64,000 bases of DNA from an uncultured Aquimarina sp. (GTDB lineage Bacteria; Bacteroidota; Bacteroidia; Flavobacteriales; Flavobacteriaceae): contig CANMCO010000003.1 of assembly GCA_947496355.1 (NCBI GenBank), positions 372,001 through 436,000 on the forward strand, given 5' to 3'. A program made the position numbers and the translations under genes. The notes beneath the pieces are model-generated. The model searched no databases. It was not told the origin of the DNA and saw nothing but the letters and a program-made list of their open reading frames with translations. Below are positions 16,814 to 25,260 of the stretch, in pieces (the first letter of the stretch is position 1; the number at the start of each line of letters is the position of its first letter).

Positions 16814-18328
16814 TTGTCGGCTACAGAAATAGAAAAAAAAGAACAGAAGGTTCTGTATGATTATCAGAAACGTGATATAGACAAGATATTTGGTCGTGTC
16901 GAGGAGTTTCCTAAAAACTATAATTTGTTATATCAACTCCCTACTGGAGGTGGTAAAACGGTTATTTTTTCTGAGATAGTTAGACGTTATATAGAAACGA
17001 CCAAAAAGAAAGTCGTTGTGCTTACACATCGTATAGAGCTTTGTGCTCAGACTTCTAATATGCTTACCGAATTTCAGGTTAAAAATAAAATAATCAATAG
17101 TGCTGTTAAGCAACTTTATGATCAATATGATTATATGTGTTTTGTGGCTATGGTCGAGACGCTTAACAATAGACTTAATGATGATCAGTTAGAACTTCAT
17201 GATATTGGAATGGTGATTATAGATGAGGCGCATTACAACTCGTTTAGAAAGCTTTTTAGGTTTTTTAAAAACTGCTTTATACTAGGTGTTACTGCAACGC
17301 CTTTAAGTTCTAACATGAAACTTCCAATGAAGGATAACTACAATGAGTTAATCGTTGGAGATACCATAGATTCATTAATCGGAAGTGGCTTTTTAGCAAA
17401 ACCTGTAACGTATACATACGATGTTGGTCTTGGTTCATTAAAAATAGGGATGAATGGGGACTATACTGTAAAATCATCTGAGGAAGTGTATACGAATATG
17501 CTAATGCAGGATAAGTTATTGCTTGCGTATGAAGAAAGATCAAAAGGAAAAAAGACTTTAATTTTTAATAATGGTATTAATACATCTATTTATGTATACG
17601 AAACCTTCAAAAAGGCAGGGTATCCGATACGTCACTTAGATAATACTAATAGTAGACAGGAACGGGAGGATATTCTTTCCTGGTTTAAAAATACCAAAGA
17701 TGCAATCTTGACATCTGTAAGTATTTTGACTACCGGTTTTGATGAACCAACTGTTGAAACAGTAATACTTAATAGGGCTACCAAGTCTCTTACTTTATAT
17801 TTTCAGATGATCGGTAGGGGATCAAGAATTTTACCGGTAAAGCCAGAGTTTTCTATAATTGATTTAGGTAATAATACTGCGAGATTTGGATTGTGGAATT
17901 CTGAAGTAGATTGGCAGTCTATTTTTAGATCTCCAGATTTTTATTATGATAATTTGGTTGGCGACGAAGAAATCGAAAGAAATTTTAAATATGTATTACC
18001 AGAGGATATTCGAAAGGAGTTTGCTAATTCTAAAGAAATAGAGTTTGATATAGAGGAAGAATACGCAAAGACAAAGAGTTATAACCTTAGAAGCCTTACT
18101 GTGTTAGAAAAATCTATTGAACAGCATGCAAAGATGTGCGTAGAAAATAGTGAAGATGTTTTTGATGCACGTATTCTTAGCCGTCAATTAGATCAAGATA
18201 TAGAATATAGGGTACGTAGATACTCATACTGCATAAGCAAAAGTACTAAGAATTATAGAGATTGGTTAGAAGAAGATTATAAACGAAAGTTAAGATCCAA
18301 AATCAATCAGTTGTTTATGGATAGTTAG
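16814..18328 (+). CDS. DEAD/DEAH-box superfamily 2 helicase
   Basis: A 504-aa SF2 helicase. Motif I is LPTGGGKTVIFSEI, motif Ia VLTHRIEL, motif II IIDEAHYNS (DEAH), motif III GVTATPL, and the C-terminal RecA lobe has motif V (TTGFDEPTVE) and VI (QMIGRGSRI). A C-terminal helical region of about 150 residues has no recognised domain. The start is TTG at 16814; the next ATG lies inside the helicase core. It resembles SSL2/RadD-like helicases, with a presumed role in DNA repair or RNA handling. Monocistronic. Confidence 0.88.
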   Translation: MSATEIEKKEQKVLYDYQKRDIDKIFGRVEEFPKNYNLLYQLPTGGGKTVIFSEIVRRYIETTKKKVVVLTHRIELCAQTSNMLTEFQVKNKIINSAVKQLYDQYDYMCFVAMVETLNNRLNDDQLELHDIGMVIIDEAHYNSFRKLFRFFKNCFILGVTATPLSSNMKLPMKDNYNELIVGDTIDSLIGSGFLAKPVTYTYDVGLGSLKIGMNGDYTVKSSEEVYTNMLMQDKLLLAYEERSKGKKTLIFNNGINTSIYVYETFKKAGYPIRHLDNTNSRQEREDILSWFKNTKDAILTSVSILTTGFDEPTVETVILNRATKSLTLYFQMIGRGSRILPVKPEFSIIDLGNNTARFGLWNSEVDWQSIFRSPDFYYDNLVGDEEIERNFKYVLPEDIRKEFANSKEIEFDIEEEYAKTKSYNLRSLTVLEKSIEQHAKMCVENSEDVFDARILSRQLDQDIEYRVRRYSYCISKSTKNYRDWLEEDYKRKLRSKINQLFMDS

Positions 18329-18536
18329 TGCGTTTTAGACTTTTACTATAAGTTTTCCCATGTTTTACTATAGAAAAGCATATTAGTGCATTGGATAAAT
18401 TTTCGAATCCTTCTATAATTGTTTCTTTATATTTGAGCGATTCATTTTGTACCCATGGAGTCATCTCTTCTAACATTTCGGGCATTCTATCATTATAATC
18501 TCGTGCTAATACTCCTTGTATTATGTATAGTCTAGA
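18315..18536 (-). pseudogene. Start-less reading-frame remnant
   Basis: On the minus strand an open frame runs from just after a TAG (18537-18539) to TAA at 18315-18317, overlapping the end of the convergent helicase gene by 14 bases. It reads like real protein (RDYNDRMPEMLEEMTPWVQNE, then YKETIIEGFENLSNALICF), yet has no ATG before residue 18. It sits directly upstream of the racemase stop on the opposite side. It looks like the C-terminal stub of a deleted gene. Family not recognised; a short gene from an internal ATG is the alternative. Confidence 0.4.
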
Positions 18537-18550
18537 CTACATGTTTTTCA

Positions 18551-19243
18551 TTAGTTTTTTAATGCTATTTCTACAGCGCTTTCTGCATGAATTCTAGTGG
18601 TGTCAAATACCGGGATATTTACATCTTGCGGTTTGATTAATAAAGGCAATTCTGTACAACCCAAAATTACACCTTGGGCACCATCAAGCTCTAAAGCTTT
18701 GATTATTCTTTTGAGTTCTTCCTTTGAATCGTCTTTAATAATTCCCAAAACAAGTTCTTTGTATATAATATGATGTATAGTGTTTCGGTCTTTTTCATTT
18801 GGGATCATCACTTCAATTCCGTAATCATTCAGGGTGTTTTTATAAAAATCCTTTTCCATAGTGAATTTCGTCCCTAAAAGGGCTAATTTGTTTAACCCTT
18901 CAGCTTTAATTTTCTCTCCCGTGGCTGTAGCAATATGTAAAAAAGGAACCGTAGTACTTTTGATCATCTCATGACTGCATAAGTGCATTGTGTTTGTGCA
19001 TAAGATGATTAAATCTGCCCCGGCATTTTCTAATTGTTTAGTTGATTGTACCATTAGTTTATTTAGCCCGTTCCAATCATCATTATGCTGCAAATTTTCT
19101 ATTTCGGCAAAGTCAACCGATGTTAGAATAGATTTTGCAGAGTGAAAACCACCTAGTACTTTTTTCACCTTTTTGTTAATCAATTCATAATAGATTGCGG
19201 TTGACTCCCAGCTCATTCCTCCGATTAATCCTATAGTTTTCAT
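18551..19243 (-). CDS. Aspartate/glutamate racemase family protein
   Basis: A cofactor-independent racemase of 230 aa. The two catalytic cysteine motifs are LIILCTNTMH in the first half and GVILGCTELPLL in the second. The N-terminus MKTIGLIGGMSWEST is typical of the aspartate racemase group (YgeA-like) rather than MurI. It likely interconverts L- and D-aspartate or glutamate, or a related amino acid. It is 18 bases downstream of the phzF-like gene on the same strand, probably one operon. Confidence 0.9.
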   Translation of the reverse strand: MKTIGLIGGMSWESTAIYYELINKKVKKVLGGFHSAKSILTSVDFAEIENLQHNDDWNGLNKLMVQSTKQLENAGADLIILCTNTMHLCSHEMIKSTTVPFLHIATATGEKIKAEGLNKLALLGTKFTMEKDFYKNTLNDYGIEVMIPNEKDRNTIHHIIYKELVLGIIKDDSKEELKRIIKALELDGAQGVILGCTELPLLIKPQDVNIPVFDTTRIHAESAVEIALKN

Positions 19244-19261
19244 AATACTTTGCTTTTTTAG

Positions 19262-20047
19262 TTATATTTCAATTTCTCCTGTCAAATACGGAACAGAGTA
19301 CCCACTTAGAAAAACGCGATCACCTTCTAATCTGCAGTCTAATTCGCCACCTCTTTTTGATAATTGAAAAGCTTTAAGGTTGGTTTTGTTTAGTTTTTCT
19401 GCCCAAAAAGGCACCAAGGATGCGTGAGCAGAACCTGTAACCGGGTCTTCTGGAAGCACATGTGCATTGGCATCAAAGACTCTAGATACAAAATCAGATT
19501 GCTTACCTTTTGCAGTTAAAATTATACATAAATACGGTAACTCTTTTAGCAGTTCAAGTTTAGGTGCTGCTTCGAGAACTTCTTCCTCACAAGACAATGT
19601 AATAACCAGATCTCTTGCTGCAAAAGCTCCTCTGGGTTTAGCTTTTAGAGCACTAAAAATTTCTTCAGGAATTTCAACCTCTTGTGGCGGACGTGAGGGG
19701 AAATCCAGGGTTATACTACCATTATCTTCTTTTTTTGCCTTTAAAATTCCACTTTTTGAAGAGAATGTTACTTCTGTACACTTAGTATCTATATAATTAA
19801 AAATTACATAAGCCGAGGCTAGGGTAGCGTGACCGCATAGATCGATTTCGGCGTGAGGCATAAACCACCTAATCTCATATATATTTTCGTTTTTTATAAA
19901 ATATCCAGTCTCTGCCAAATTGTTTTCTATCGCGATATTTTGTAATGTTTCATCATCTAACCAGTAGGGTAGATGACAAATTGCGGCTGGATTACCGCCA
20001 AATAATTTCTTTGTGAAAGCATCGATTTGATACATCGGAATTTTCAT
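19262..20047 (-). CDS. PhzF-family isomerase/epimerase
   Basis: A 261-aa diaminopimelate-epimerase-fold protein. Motifs seen: DAFTKKLFGGNPAA near the N-terminus, the conserved glutamate in ENNLAETGYF, DLCGHATLASAY, and DPVTGSAHAS in the C-terminal lobe. PhzF itself isomerises a phenazine precursor, but most members, including this isolated one, have no known substrate. It precedes an amino-acid racemase gene and may belong to the same small-molecule pathway. Confidence 0.88.
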   Translation of the reverse strand: MKIPMYQIDAFTKKLFGGNPAAICHLPYWLDDETLQNIAIENNLAETGYFIKNENIYEIRWFMPHAEIDLCGHATLASAYVIFNYIDTKCTEVTFSSKSGILKAKKEDNGSITLDFPSRPPQEVEIPEEIFSALKAKPRGAFAARDLVITLSCEEEVLEAAPKLELLKELPYLCIILTAKGKQSDFVSRVFDANAHVLPEDPVTGSAHASLVPFWAEKLNKTNLKAFQLSKRGGELDCRLEGDRVFLSGYSVPYLTGEIEI

Positions 20048-20071
20048 TTGTGTGCGAGTTTTAATGTTTTG

Positions 20072-20674
20072 TTATTCGTATTTTTTTAATATTTGACCAG
20101 TAATGTTTTGGGTTATCGACTGTTTATAGATATCCACTACATCATTTATTTTTATGGGAAAGTGCCCAGCAAATTTCTTGTCATCAGGAAACTCTCCTGA
20201 TATGGCCCCGGGAGCGACTACATTAATCCTAATACCGCGATCTAATTCATTTGAAGCTGCATTAACAAAGCTATGAATCCCACCATTAACAAGGGAAAGT
20301 GCAACAGCGCTTGGCTCGTAATGCTCAGCAAGAATACCAGTAGTTAGGGTTATAGATCCATTGTCTTTGAGATAGTCCTGAGCAACATGAACAAGGTTAA
20401 CCTGTCCCATTAGTTTACTTTGAATCCCCAGATAATAGTCTTCTTCTGTTAGTTGGGCCAATGATTTCCAAGAAGCGGTACCAGCAGCATTGATAACAGC
20501 ATCTAACTTGGGTAGTTTATCAAATAAGCTTTTAATAGATTTTTTATCTGTAATGTCAATGGGGTAGGATTCACTATTTCGGTGTGCACCATATATTTCA
20601 TGATTATCTTTCTTTAGGCCCTTAGATACTTCAGAACCTATTGTACCCGTAGCTCCTATTACTAAAATTTTCAT
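20072..20674 (-). CDS. Short-chain dehydrogenase/reductase lacking the YxxxK motif
   Basis: A 200-aa Rossmann protein beginning MKILVIGATGTIGSEV, with VINAAGTASW and VVAPGAISGEFP. The catalytic Tyr-x-x-x-Lys is missing: the corresponding region reads HYEPSAVALSLVNGGIHSF. It may therefore act as an atypical reductase or a binding protein. I chose ATG 20674; the ATG two codons upstream lies in an operator-like dyad. It follows the arsR-type gene with about 40 bases between them and is probably its target. Confidence 0.85.
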   Translation of the reverse strand: MKILVIGATGTIGSEVSKGLKKDNHEIYGAHRNSESYPIDITDKKSIKSLFDKLPKLDAVINAAGTASWKSLAQLTEEDYYLGIQSKLMGQVNLVHVAQDYLKDNGSITLTTGILAEHYEPSAVALSLVNGGIHSFVNAASNELDRGIRINVVAPGAISGEFPDDKKFAGHFPIKINDVVDIYKQSITQNITGQILKKYE

Positions 20675-20680
20675 AATCAT

Positions 20681-20700
20681 ATATTTAATTTTGTAAATAT
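20681..20700. promoter_or_regulatory. Second ArsR-type operator-like dyad
   Basis: ATATTTA-ATTTTG-TAAATAT, 7-bp arms and a 6-base spacer, directly upstream of the SDR start. It is nearly identical to the dyad before the arsR-type gene at 21040-21063, so one regulator can control both genes. Confidence 0.6.
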
Positions 20701-20716
20701 GTTTATCTAAATTTTT

Positions 20717-21028
20717 TTATAACTCTTTGTTTATTGTATTAAGATATTCCTTAATTACTTCTTCGTTTCTTTTAAAATACGTCCATTTGCCATGTCTTGT
20801 AGTAATTAATAAATCTGCCTTGTGCATACCAGACAAATAATGAGAAATAGTTGGTTGTGATAATCCCGATTTATCCTGAATGTTCTGTCCACATACACCA
20901 TCATTGAAATGACCTAGATCTTTATGAGGCGGAAAATTAGCCTCCGGATCTTTAAGCCATTTTAATATATTCAATCTAGTGGCGTTGGAAAGTGCTTTAT
21001 TTATTTCAAGGATTTTTTTGTCTATCAT
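20717..21028 (-). CDS. ArsR-family winged-helix transcriptional regulator
   Basis: A 103-aa regulator (start MIDKKILEINKALSN). The family N-terminus ALSNATRLNILKWL is followed by the recognition helix region SGLSQPTISHYLSGMHKADLL and the wing TTRHGKWTYFKRN. No metal-binding CVC motif is present; the cysteine in GVCGQN is isolated, so it probably senses a small molecule or redox rather than arsenic or metals. The upstream frame start at 21043 lies in the -7 box/operator and is not used. It appears autoregulated and forms an operon with the SDR. Confidence 0.88.
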   Translation of the reverse strand: MIDKKILEINKALSNATRLNILKWLKDPEANFPPHKDLGHFNDGVCGQNIQDKSGLSQPTISHYLSGMHKADLLITTRHGKWTYFKRNEEVIKEYLNTINKEL

Positions 21029-21032
21029 AAAA

Positions 21033-21063
21033 CAAATATACATATTTAATTTTATAAATATGT
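21033..21063 (-). promoter_or_regulatory. arsR-type promoter with palindromic operator
   Basis: A perfect 9-bp dyad, ACATATTTA-ATTTTA-TAAATATGT (21040-21063), abuts a minus-strand TATATTTG -7 box at 21033-21040. That box ends only four bases before the start codon at 21028, so the mRNA would be almost leaderless. The operator lies between the -33 and -7 positions, a good place for repression. Confidence 0.65.
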
Positions 21064-21195
21064 TCTGAGCATTTTTTTTACAAAAAATTAACTCGTTGTA
21101 ACAAAATAGAGATAAGCTCGTCTAGTATGTAAAGAGCTATGATAAATTTTGTAATTACTTAGATACAAAACTTAGTTTTAACGATACACTTAAAG

Positions 21196-21236
21196 AGCGC
21201 TTATCCTGATACTTCTTGAGATAGGTGCTTTTTTTA
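21196..21236 (+). terminator. Terminator-like hairpin with no gene in front of it
   Basis: AGCGCTTATC and GATAGGTGCT form an imperfect 10-bp stem followed by seven T's. No plus-strand gene precedes it within 230 bases, so it may end a small RNA transcribed from about 21.07 kb, or be an attenuator of the rRNA methyltransferase gene that starts 60 bases later. Confidence 0.4.
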
Positions 21237-21297
21237 TGAGCGTATTTCTTTTTGGTTTACTTGATGAATATTAAAAATAGTAGTATTCTTGTCGACT

Positions 21298-22512
21298 ATG
21301 AAGTTTATTCCTGATATAGAAACGAAGCGGTTAGCTATAAAATTAAAACCTGCGGCTGAAAAGATGGTTAAACGCGAACATCCCTGGGTGTTTAGTGATA
21401 GTATAATTAAGCAGATTATAGATGGAAAAGCAGGAGATTTAGCAATTATATATGATAGTAAAAAAAATAACTTCCTAGCTTGCGGTTTGTATGATCCATA
21501 TTCTCCTATTCGCATTAAATTAATTCAGTTTAAGAAGTCTGCACAGATTAACGAAGAGTGGTTTATTTCAAAAATTGAAAATGCCTTTAATACCCGTATA
21601 CCTCTTCTTGAAACAGATACTAATAGTTACCGTTTACTTTTTGGTGAAAACGATAACCTTCCTGGTTTTATAGCAGATGTTTATGATAAAGTTTTAGTAA
21701 TAAAGTTGTATTCACATATCTGGTTTCCATACTTAAATTGGATAATCCCGGCTTTAATAAAGACCAGCGAATGCGAAACTGTTGTACTTCGCTTAAGTAG
21801 ATCTCTTCAATCTAAAGGTGATATTTATGGTCTAAATGATGGGGATGTCATTTATGGCACTTTAGAAACTGAGGTAGTTGTTTTTAGGGAGCATGGTGTG
21901 TTGTTTTCTGCAAACGTAATCAAAGGTCATAAGACTGGATATTTTTTGGATCATCGTCATAACAGAAAAAGAGTAGGGGAGCTCTCAAATGGTAAGAGTG
22001 TACTTGATGTATTCTCTTATGCAGGAGGGTTTTCTATACACGCTTTACGAGGTGGTGCCACAGAAGTTGTGAGCTTAGATATTAGTAAACAAGCTTTAGA
22101 AATGGCAAAAGGTAATGCGATATTAAATGAACACCAAGGCAAGCATGAAATCATGGTGGCGGATGCGTTTGATGGCTTACAGAGTTTAATAGATAGACAA
22201 AAAAAGTTTGACATCGTTATTATTGACCCTCCTTCTTTCGCAAAAAGAGAAAATGAGATTGAAAAAGCGAAAAAAAGTTATTCAAGATTAGCAAAACTTG
22301 GTTCTCAATTAGTGGTACCGGGTGGTATTTTAGTGTTGGCTTCATGTTCTTCTCGTGTAATCTCTGAAGAGTTCTTTAACATTTCTGAAGAAAACATTGT
22401 TGCTGCAGGTAAGACTTTTGAAGTATTAGAGAAAACATATCACGATATTGATCATCCTATTAATTTCCCAGAAGGAGCATACTTAAAATGCGGGTATTAT
22501 AAATTGAAATAA
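21298..22512 (+). CDS. rlmI: Class I rRNA (cytosine-C5) methyltransferase, RlmI-like
   Basis: Methylates C1962 of 23S rRNA in E. coli. A PUA domain at the N-terminus (KREHPWVFSDSI, GDLAIIYDSKKNNFLACG) is followed by the EEHD-like middle domain and a Rossmann SAM-binding domain (VLDVFSYAGGFSIHA, VIIDPPSFAKRE). The catalytic cysteine is in LASCSSRV. Length (404 aa) fits. I chose ATG 21298; the upstream TTG at 21289 is less likely. The motif spacing is standard; identity of the exact target base is inferred. Confidence 0.9.
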   Translation: MKFIPDIETKRLAIKLKPAAEKMVKREHPWVFSDSIIKQIIDGKAGDLAIIYDSKKNNFLACGLYDPYSPIRIKLIQFKKSAQINEEWFISKIENAFNTRIPLLETDTNSYRLLFGENDNLPGFIADVYDKVLVIKLYSHIWFPYLNWIIPALIKTSECETVVLRLSRSLQSKGDIYGLNDGDVIYGTLETEVVVFREHGVLFSANVIKGHKTGYFLDHRHNRKRVGELSNGKSVLDVFSYAGGFSIHALRGGATEVVSLDISKQALEMAKGNAILNEHQGKHEIMVADAFDGLQSLIDRQKKFDIVIIDPPSFAKRENEIEKAKKSYSRLAKLGSQLVVPGGILVLASCSSRVISEEFFNISEENIVAAGKTFEVLEKTYHDIDHPINFPEGAYLKCGYYKLK

Positions 22513-22550
22513 AGAAAGCAACCATATAAACGGTTGCTTTCTTAACTTTT
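22512..22550. terminator. Bidirectional intrinsic terminator
   Basis: AAGAAAGCAACC, 8-base loop, GGTTGCTTTCTT, a perfect 12-bp stem followed by a T-rich tract. It overlaps the stop of the rRNA methyltransferase gene and separates it from the convergent gene ending at 22568. Confidence 0.85.
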
Positions 22551-22567
22551 TAAAAACCTTCGGTATC

Positions 22568-22978
22568 TTAATGCTTTCCAAATACGTGAACTTTTGCTCT
22601 TTTTCTTGATAAGTTTTTAGTATCATAAAAAAAAGTAATATCTCTGATTACCCTTTTATTTCCTTTAAGGTCAATTAGTCTTGTAGCGCTTTTACGTGAG
22701 AAGTTATGTCGTAATTGAATTACATCTTTTTGACCATTTCCATATTGCACAACCATCCTGTGCATATTAACCGCACCGCCAGTTACTTTAATTTTAAGTT
22801 TTTTGAATCCTCCTTCTTTTGCTGTTACTTTTATAACATCTTTATCCAATCTGTAGTTAACAGTTCTTGATCCTAAATGCTCCCATTGCATATAATTTAA
22901 AGTAAAGCTACTTGTAATTAATAAGAATACCATTAATAATGATGAAATCGAAAATTTTTGTAATGTTATGTTTTTCAT
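22568..22978 (-). CDS. Exported DUF2541-like protein
   Basis: A 136-aa protein with a signal peptide (SSLLMVFLLITSSFTLN). The mature part is basic and beta-rich: WEHLGSRTVNYRLDKDVI, FKKLKIKVTGGAVNMHRMVVQYGNG, RLIDLKGNKRVIRDITF. The pattern 'LGS.TV....DKDVI' followed by 'DL.G..R.I..I' resembles DUF2541 (E. coli YaaI). It is most likely periplasmic; function unknown. No co-oriented partner is close. Confidence 0.7.
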   Translation of the reverse strand: MKNITLQKFSISSLLMVFLLITSSFTLNYMQWEHLGSRTVNYRLDKDVIKVTAKEGGFKKLKIKVTGGAVNMHRMVVQYGNGQKDVIQLRHNFSRKSATRLIDLKGNKRVIRDITFFYDTKNLSRKRAKVHVFGKH

Positions 22979-23065
22979 AGTCTATAAAATGTATTGATTT
23001 ATTAGTAAGACCATAGAATTTGGAAAAGGTTTAATTACCCAATCTTTAAGTCGCTTAGAAAACAA

Positions 23066-23097
23066 AAAAAGGATGAACAGAAATGTTCATCCTTTTT
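23066..23097 (-). terminator. Intrinsic terminator of the OmpA-family gene or neighbouring gene
   Basis: AAAAAGGATGAACA, GAAA loop, TGTTCATCCTTTTT, a perfect 14-bp stem with a T-run on the minus strand. It lies 22 bases after the end of the OmpA-like gene (23119) on that strand. Confidence 0.88.
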
Positions 23098-23118
23098 ATA
23101 AAAGTGATTATTATCTAA

Positions 23119-23952
23119 TTAGTTAGCTGAAAGCAAAGCAAAAAACTTATCCATATTAGGTAATAAAACAATTTTGGTACGTCTGTTAATAGCCATATTT
23201 TCTTTAGAATCATTTTCTACTAGTGGTTTATAGCTACTTCTTCCAGATGCTATTAATTTTTCTGGAGCGACGTTGTATTCATTTTGTAGTTTTCTAACAA
23301 TTGATGTGGCTCTTTTTACACTTAGATCCCAGTTGTCCTGAACTACAGCATTATTAATAGTTCGCGGATCTGTGTGCCCTTCTACCATTACTTCAATACT
23401 AGGTTCAGAATTAATAACATTGGCTAATTTTTGTAAGATATCGTTGGCTTTGTCACTCACTCTATAGCTAGAAGTTTTAAAAAGCATTTTATCAGAAATA
23501 GAAATCATAACAACTGTGTTGTCAATGTTTATAGAGATGTCTTCATCATCTTTTAGACTATCATCCAAAGAACCTTTTAGGTTATGCGATACGGCCAGAT
23601 TCATAGAATCCTGTAATGTTCTAGCTTCTTGCAATCTATTAGGATCAACCTGAGTTAATGTTTCTCTCATCTTTTCTTTAGTGCTGTTAGAAATCGCAGC
23701 TATATCATCTACCATGACCATTTTCTCATTACTAGATTCTTTTAAAGAATTAATTTTAGCATTGTAATCTGCAACTCTCGCTTCGATTTTTGCAAACTTG
23801 CCTTCCAATTCTTCTTTTTCTACAGCAGTCCTCTGTAACGTACTACGCGTATCTTGCAATTCCTGTTCTAAAGCAACATACTTCTTTTTTGATACACACG
23901 ATGTCATTAATATAGCCCCTGACAACGCAATAAATGTGAATGATTTTTTCAT
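23119..23952 (-). CDS. OmpA-family peptidoglycan-binding lipoprotein
   Basis: A 277-aa lipoprotein (signal ends ILMTSC). A coiled-coil region at about residues 25-85 (EQELQDTRSTLQRTAVEKEE) is followed by a C-terminal OmpA domain with VMVEGHTDPRTIN and NWDLSVKRATSIVRKL, which binds diaminopimelate in peptidoglycan. It therefore links the outer membrane to the cell wall. Pal-like or TIG/OmpA proteins in Flavobacteriaceae have this layout. It is monocistronic with its own terminator. Confidence 0.9.
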   Translation of the reverse strand: MKKSFTFIALSGAILMTSCVSKKKYVALEQELQDTRSTLQRTAVEKEELEGKFAKIEARVADYNAKINSLKESSNEKMVMVDDIAAISNSTKEKMRETLTQVDPNRLQEARTLQDSMNLAVSHNLKGSLDDSLKDDEDISINIDNTVVMISISDKMLFKTSSYRVSDKANDILQKLANVINSEPSIEVMVEGHTDPRTINNAVVQDNWDLSVKRATSIVRKLQNEYNVAPEKLIASGRSSYKPLVENDSKENMAINRRTKIVLLPNMDKFFALLSAN

Positions 23953-24283
23953 GGTTATTTAATTAATTAATATGCTATTTTAACTATAGGTTGTTTCATT
24001 TATTGCTTGTACAATTATTAATTTTTTCACATCAATTTCTTAAAAAATGTTAATTGATAAGCGGGGAAATATTATACCGTAAAGTAGCTACGTTAGCTCT
24101 GTATTTCTTGAAAACAGTAACTGATTGAATTTCAAAAAAATACCAATATTTTCGTTATGTATCTAAAATAATTTTGATACAAATAATTTGGTTTATTGCA
24201 ACAACATATTATTTTTACGGTTATTTTGTAAAAATTAGATACTTGCCCAAATCTATTTTTAATTTTAAAATTATCGTAATTAC
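23953..24283. other. Divergent intergenic region, no gene seen
   Basis: 331 very AT-rich bases between the divergent OmpA-like and M23 peptidase genes. It should hold both promoters. I found no frame with coding character and no strong dyad. Confidence 0.55.
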
Positions 24284-25249
24284 ATGTTTTTGATTAGAAA
24301 GAGGCGTATATCTTATACTGTTTTGTTACTACTACTTATATCTGCCCAAGATATTTTTTGTCAATCTAAAAATGTTTCAATAGAAGATTATAAAGAATTA
24401 GTTATAAATGGAGAGATCATTTATCTTCCTGTTTATCCAAAAAACAATTTATTATTGACAAATCCTGTTTTTGAAGATTCTATAATGAAGGATGATATAG
24501 TTGATGAATTTTCAATAGGTTGGAATAATCAAAGGTTTAATCCATATCGGGACGAAAAGGTTTCTTTTCCTTTTAGATTAAGCTTTGACTCCGAAAATTT
24601 CTCAAATCCTGTAAGCCGTAAAATGGTTGTTACTTCTCGTTATGGTTGGAGGAGAGGTAGGCCTCACCAGGGGATAGATATTGATCTTCAAGTTGGAGAT
24701 AGTGTTCGATCTATATTAGGAGGGAAAGTTAGATATGCAAGATACCATGGTGGACATGGAAATACCATAGTAGTAAGGCACCATAATGGACTTGAAACTG
24801 TTTATGCACACCTGTCAAAATTTTTGGTAAAGGAAAATGATAAGATTGAAAAAGGTCATGTAATAGCAAAAGGAGGGATAACAGGTAATGCACGAGGAAG
24901 TCATTTGCACTTAGAAGTTAGATATCACGGAAGAAGTATTAATCCAGAGTATTTATTTGAATTTAATGAAGACGCTGAAATCAGATCAGATGTTCTTTAT
25001 GTAACTAGAAAATGGACAACTCCAAGGTATCATAAATCAACACGAAAAAGCAATATTGTGATTCATGAAACAATAGATGATATAGTTGCATTTCAAGAAC
25101 AACAACAAAAAACATATACCGTCAGAAAAGGTGATACTCTACATCGTATTGCTAATCGGCATGGTTTAGCCGTTTCTGAAATTTGTAAAATAAATGCTAT
25201 AAAATATAATTCAGTATTAAAAATCGGACAAGAAATAATCATTAATTGA
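24284..25249 (+). CDS. M23-family metallopeptidase with C-terminal LysM
   Basis: A 321-aa exported cell-wall endopeptidase. The N-terminal signal (YTVLLLLLISAQDIFCQ) precedes a LytM/M23 domain at about residues 115-220, with zinc ligands in RPHQGIDIDL (HxxxD) and SHLHLEVRYHG (HxH). It is followed by one LysM repeat (YTVRKGDTLHRIANRHGL...GQEIII) for peptidoglycan binding. The active-site residues are complete, so it should be a true hydrolase rather than an EnvC-type activator. Confidence 0.93.
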   Translation: MFLIRKRRISYTVLLLLLISAQDIFCQSKNVSIEDYKELVINGEIIYLPVYPKNNLLLTNPVFEDSIMKDDIVDEFSIGWNNQRFNPYRDEKVSFPFRLSFDSENFSNPVSRKMVVTSRYGWRRGRPHQGIDIDLQVGDSVRSILGGKVRYARYHGGHGNTIVVRHHNGLETVYAHLSKFLVKENDKIEKGHVIAKGGITGNARGSHLHLEVRYHGRSINPEYLFEFNEDAEIRSDVLYVTRKWTTPRYHKSTRKSNIVIHETIDDIVAFQEQQQKTYTVRKGDTLHRIANRHGLAVSEICKINAIKYNSVLKIGQEIIIN

Positions 25250-25260
25250 AACCAATAATC

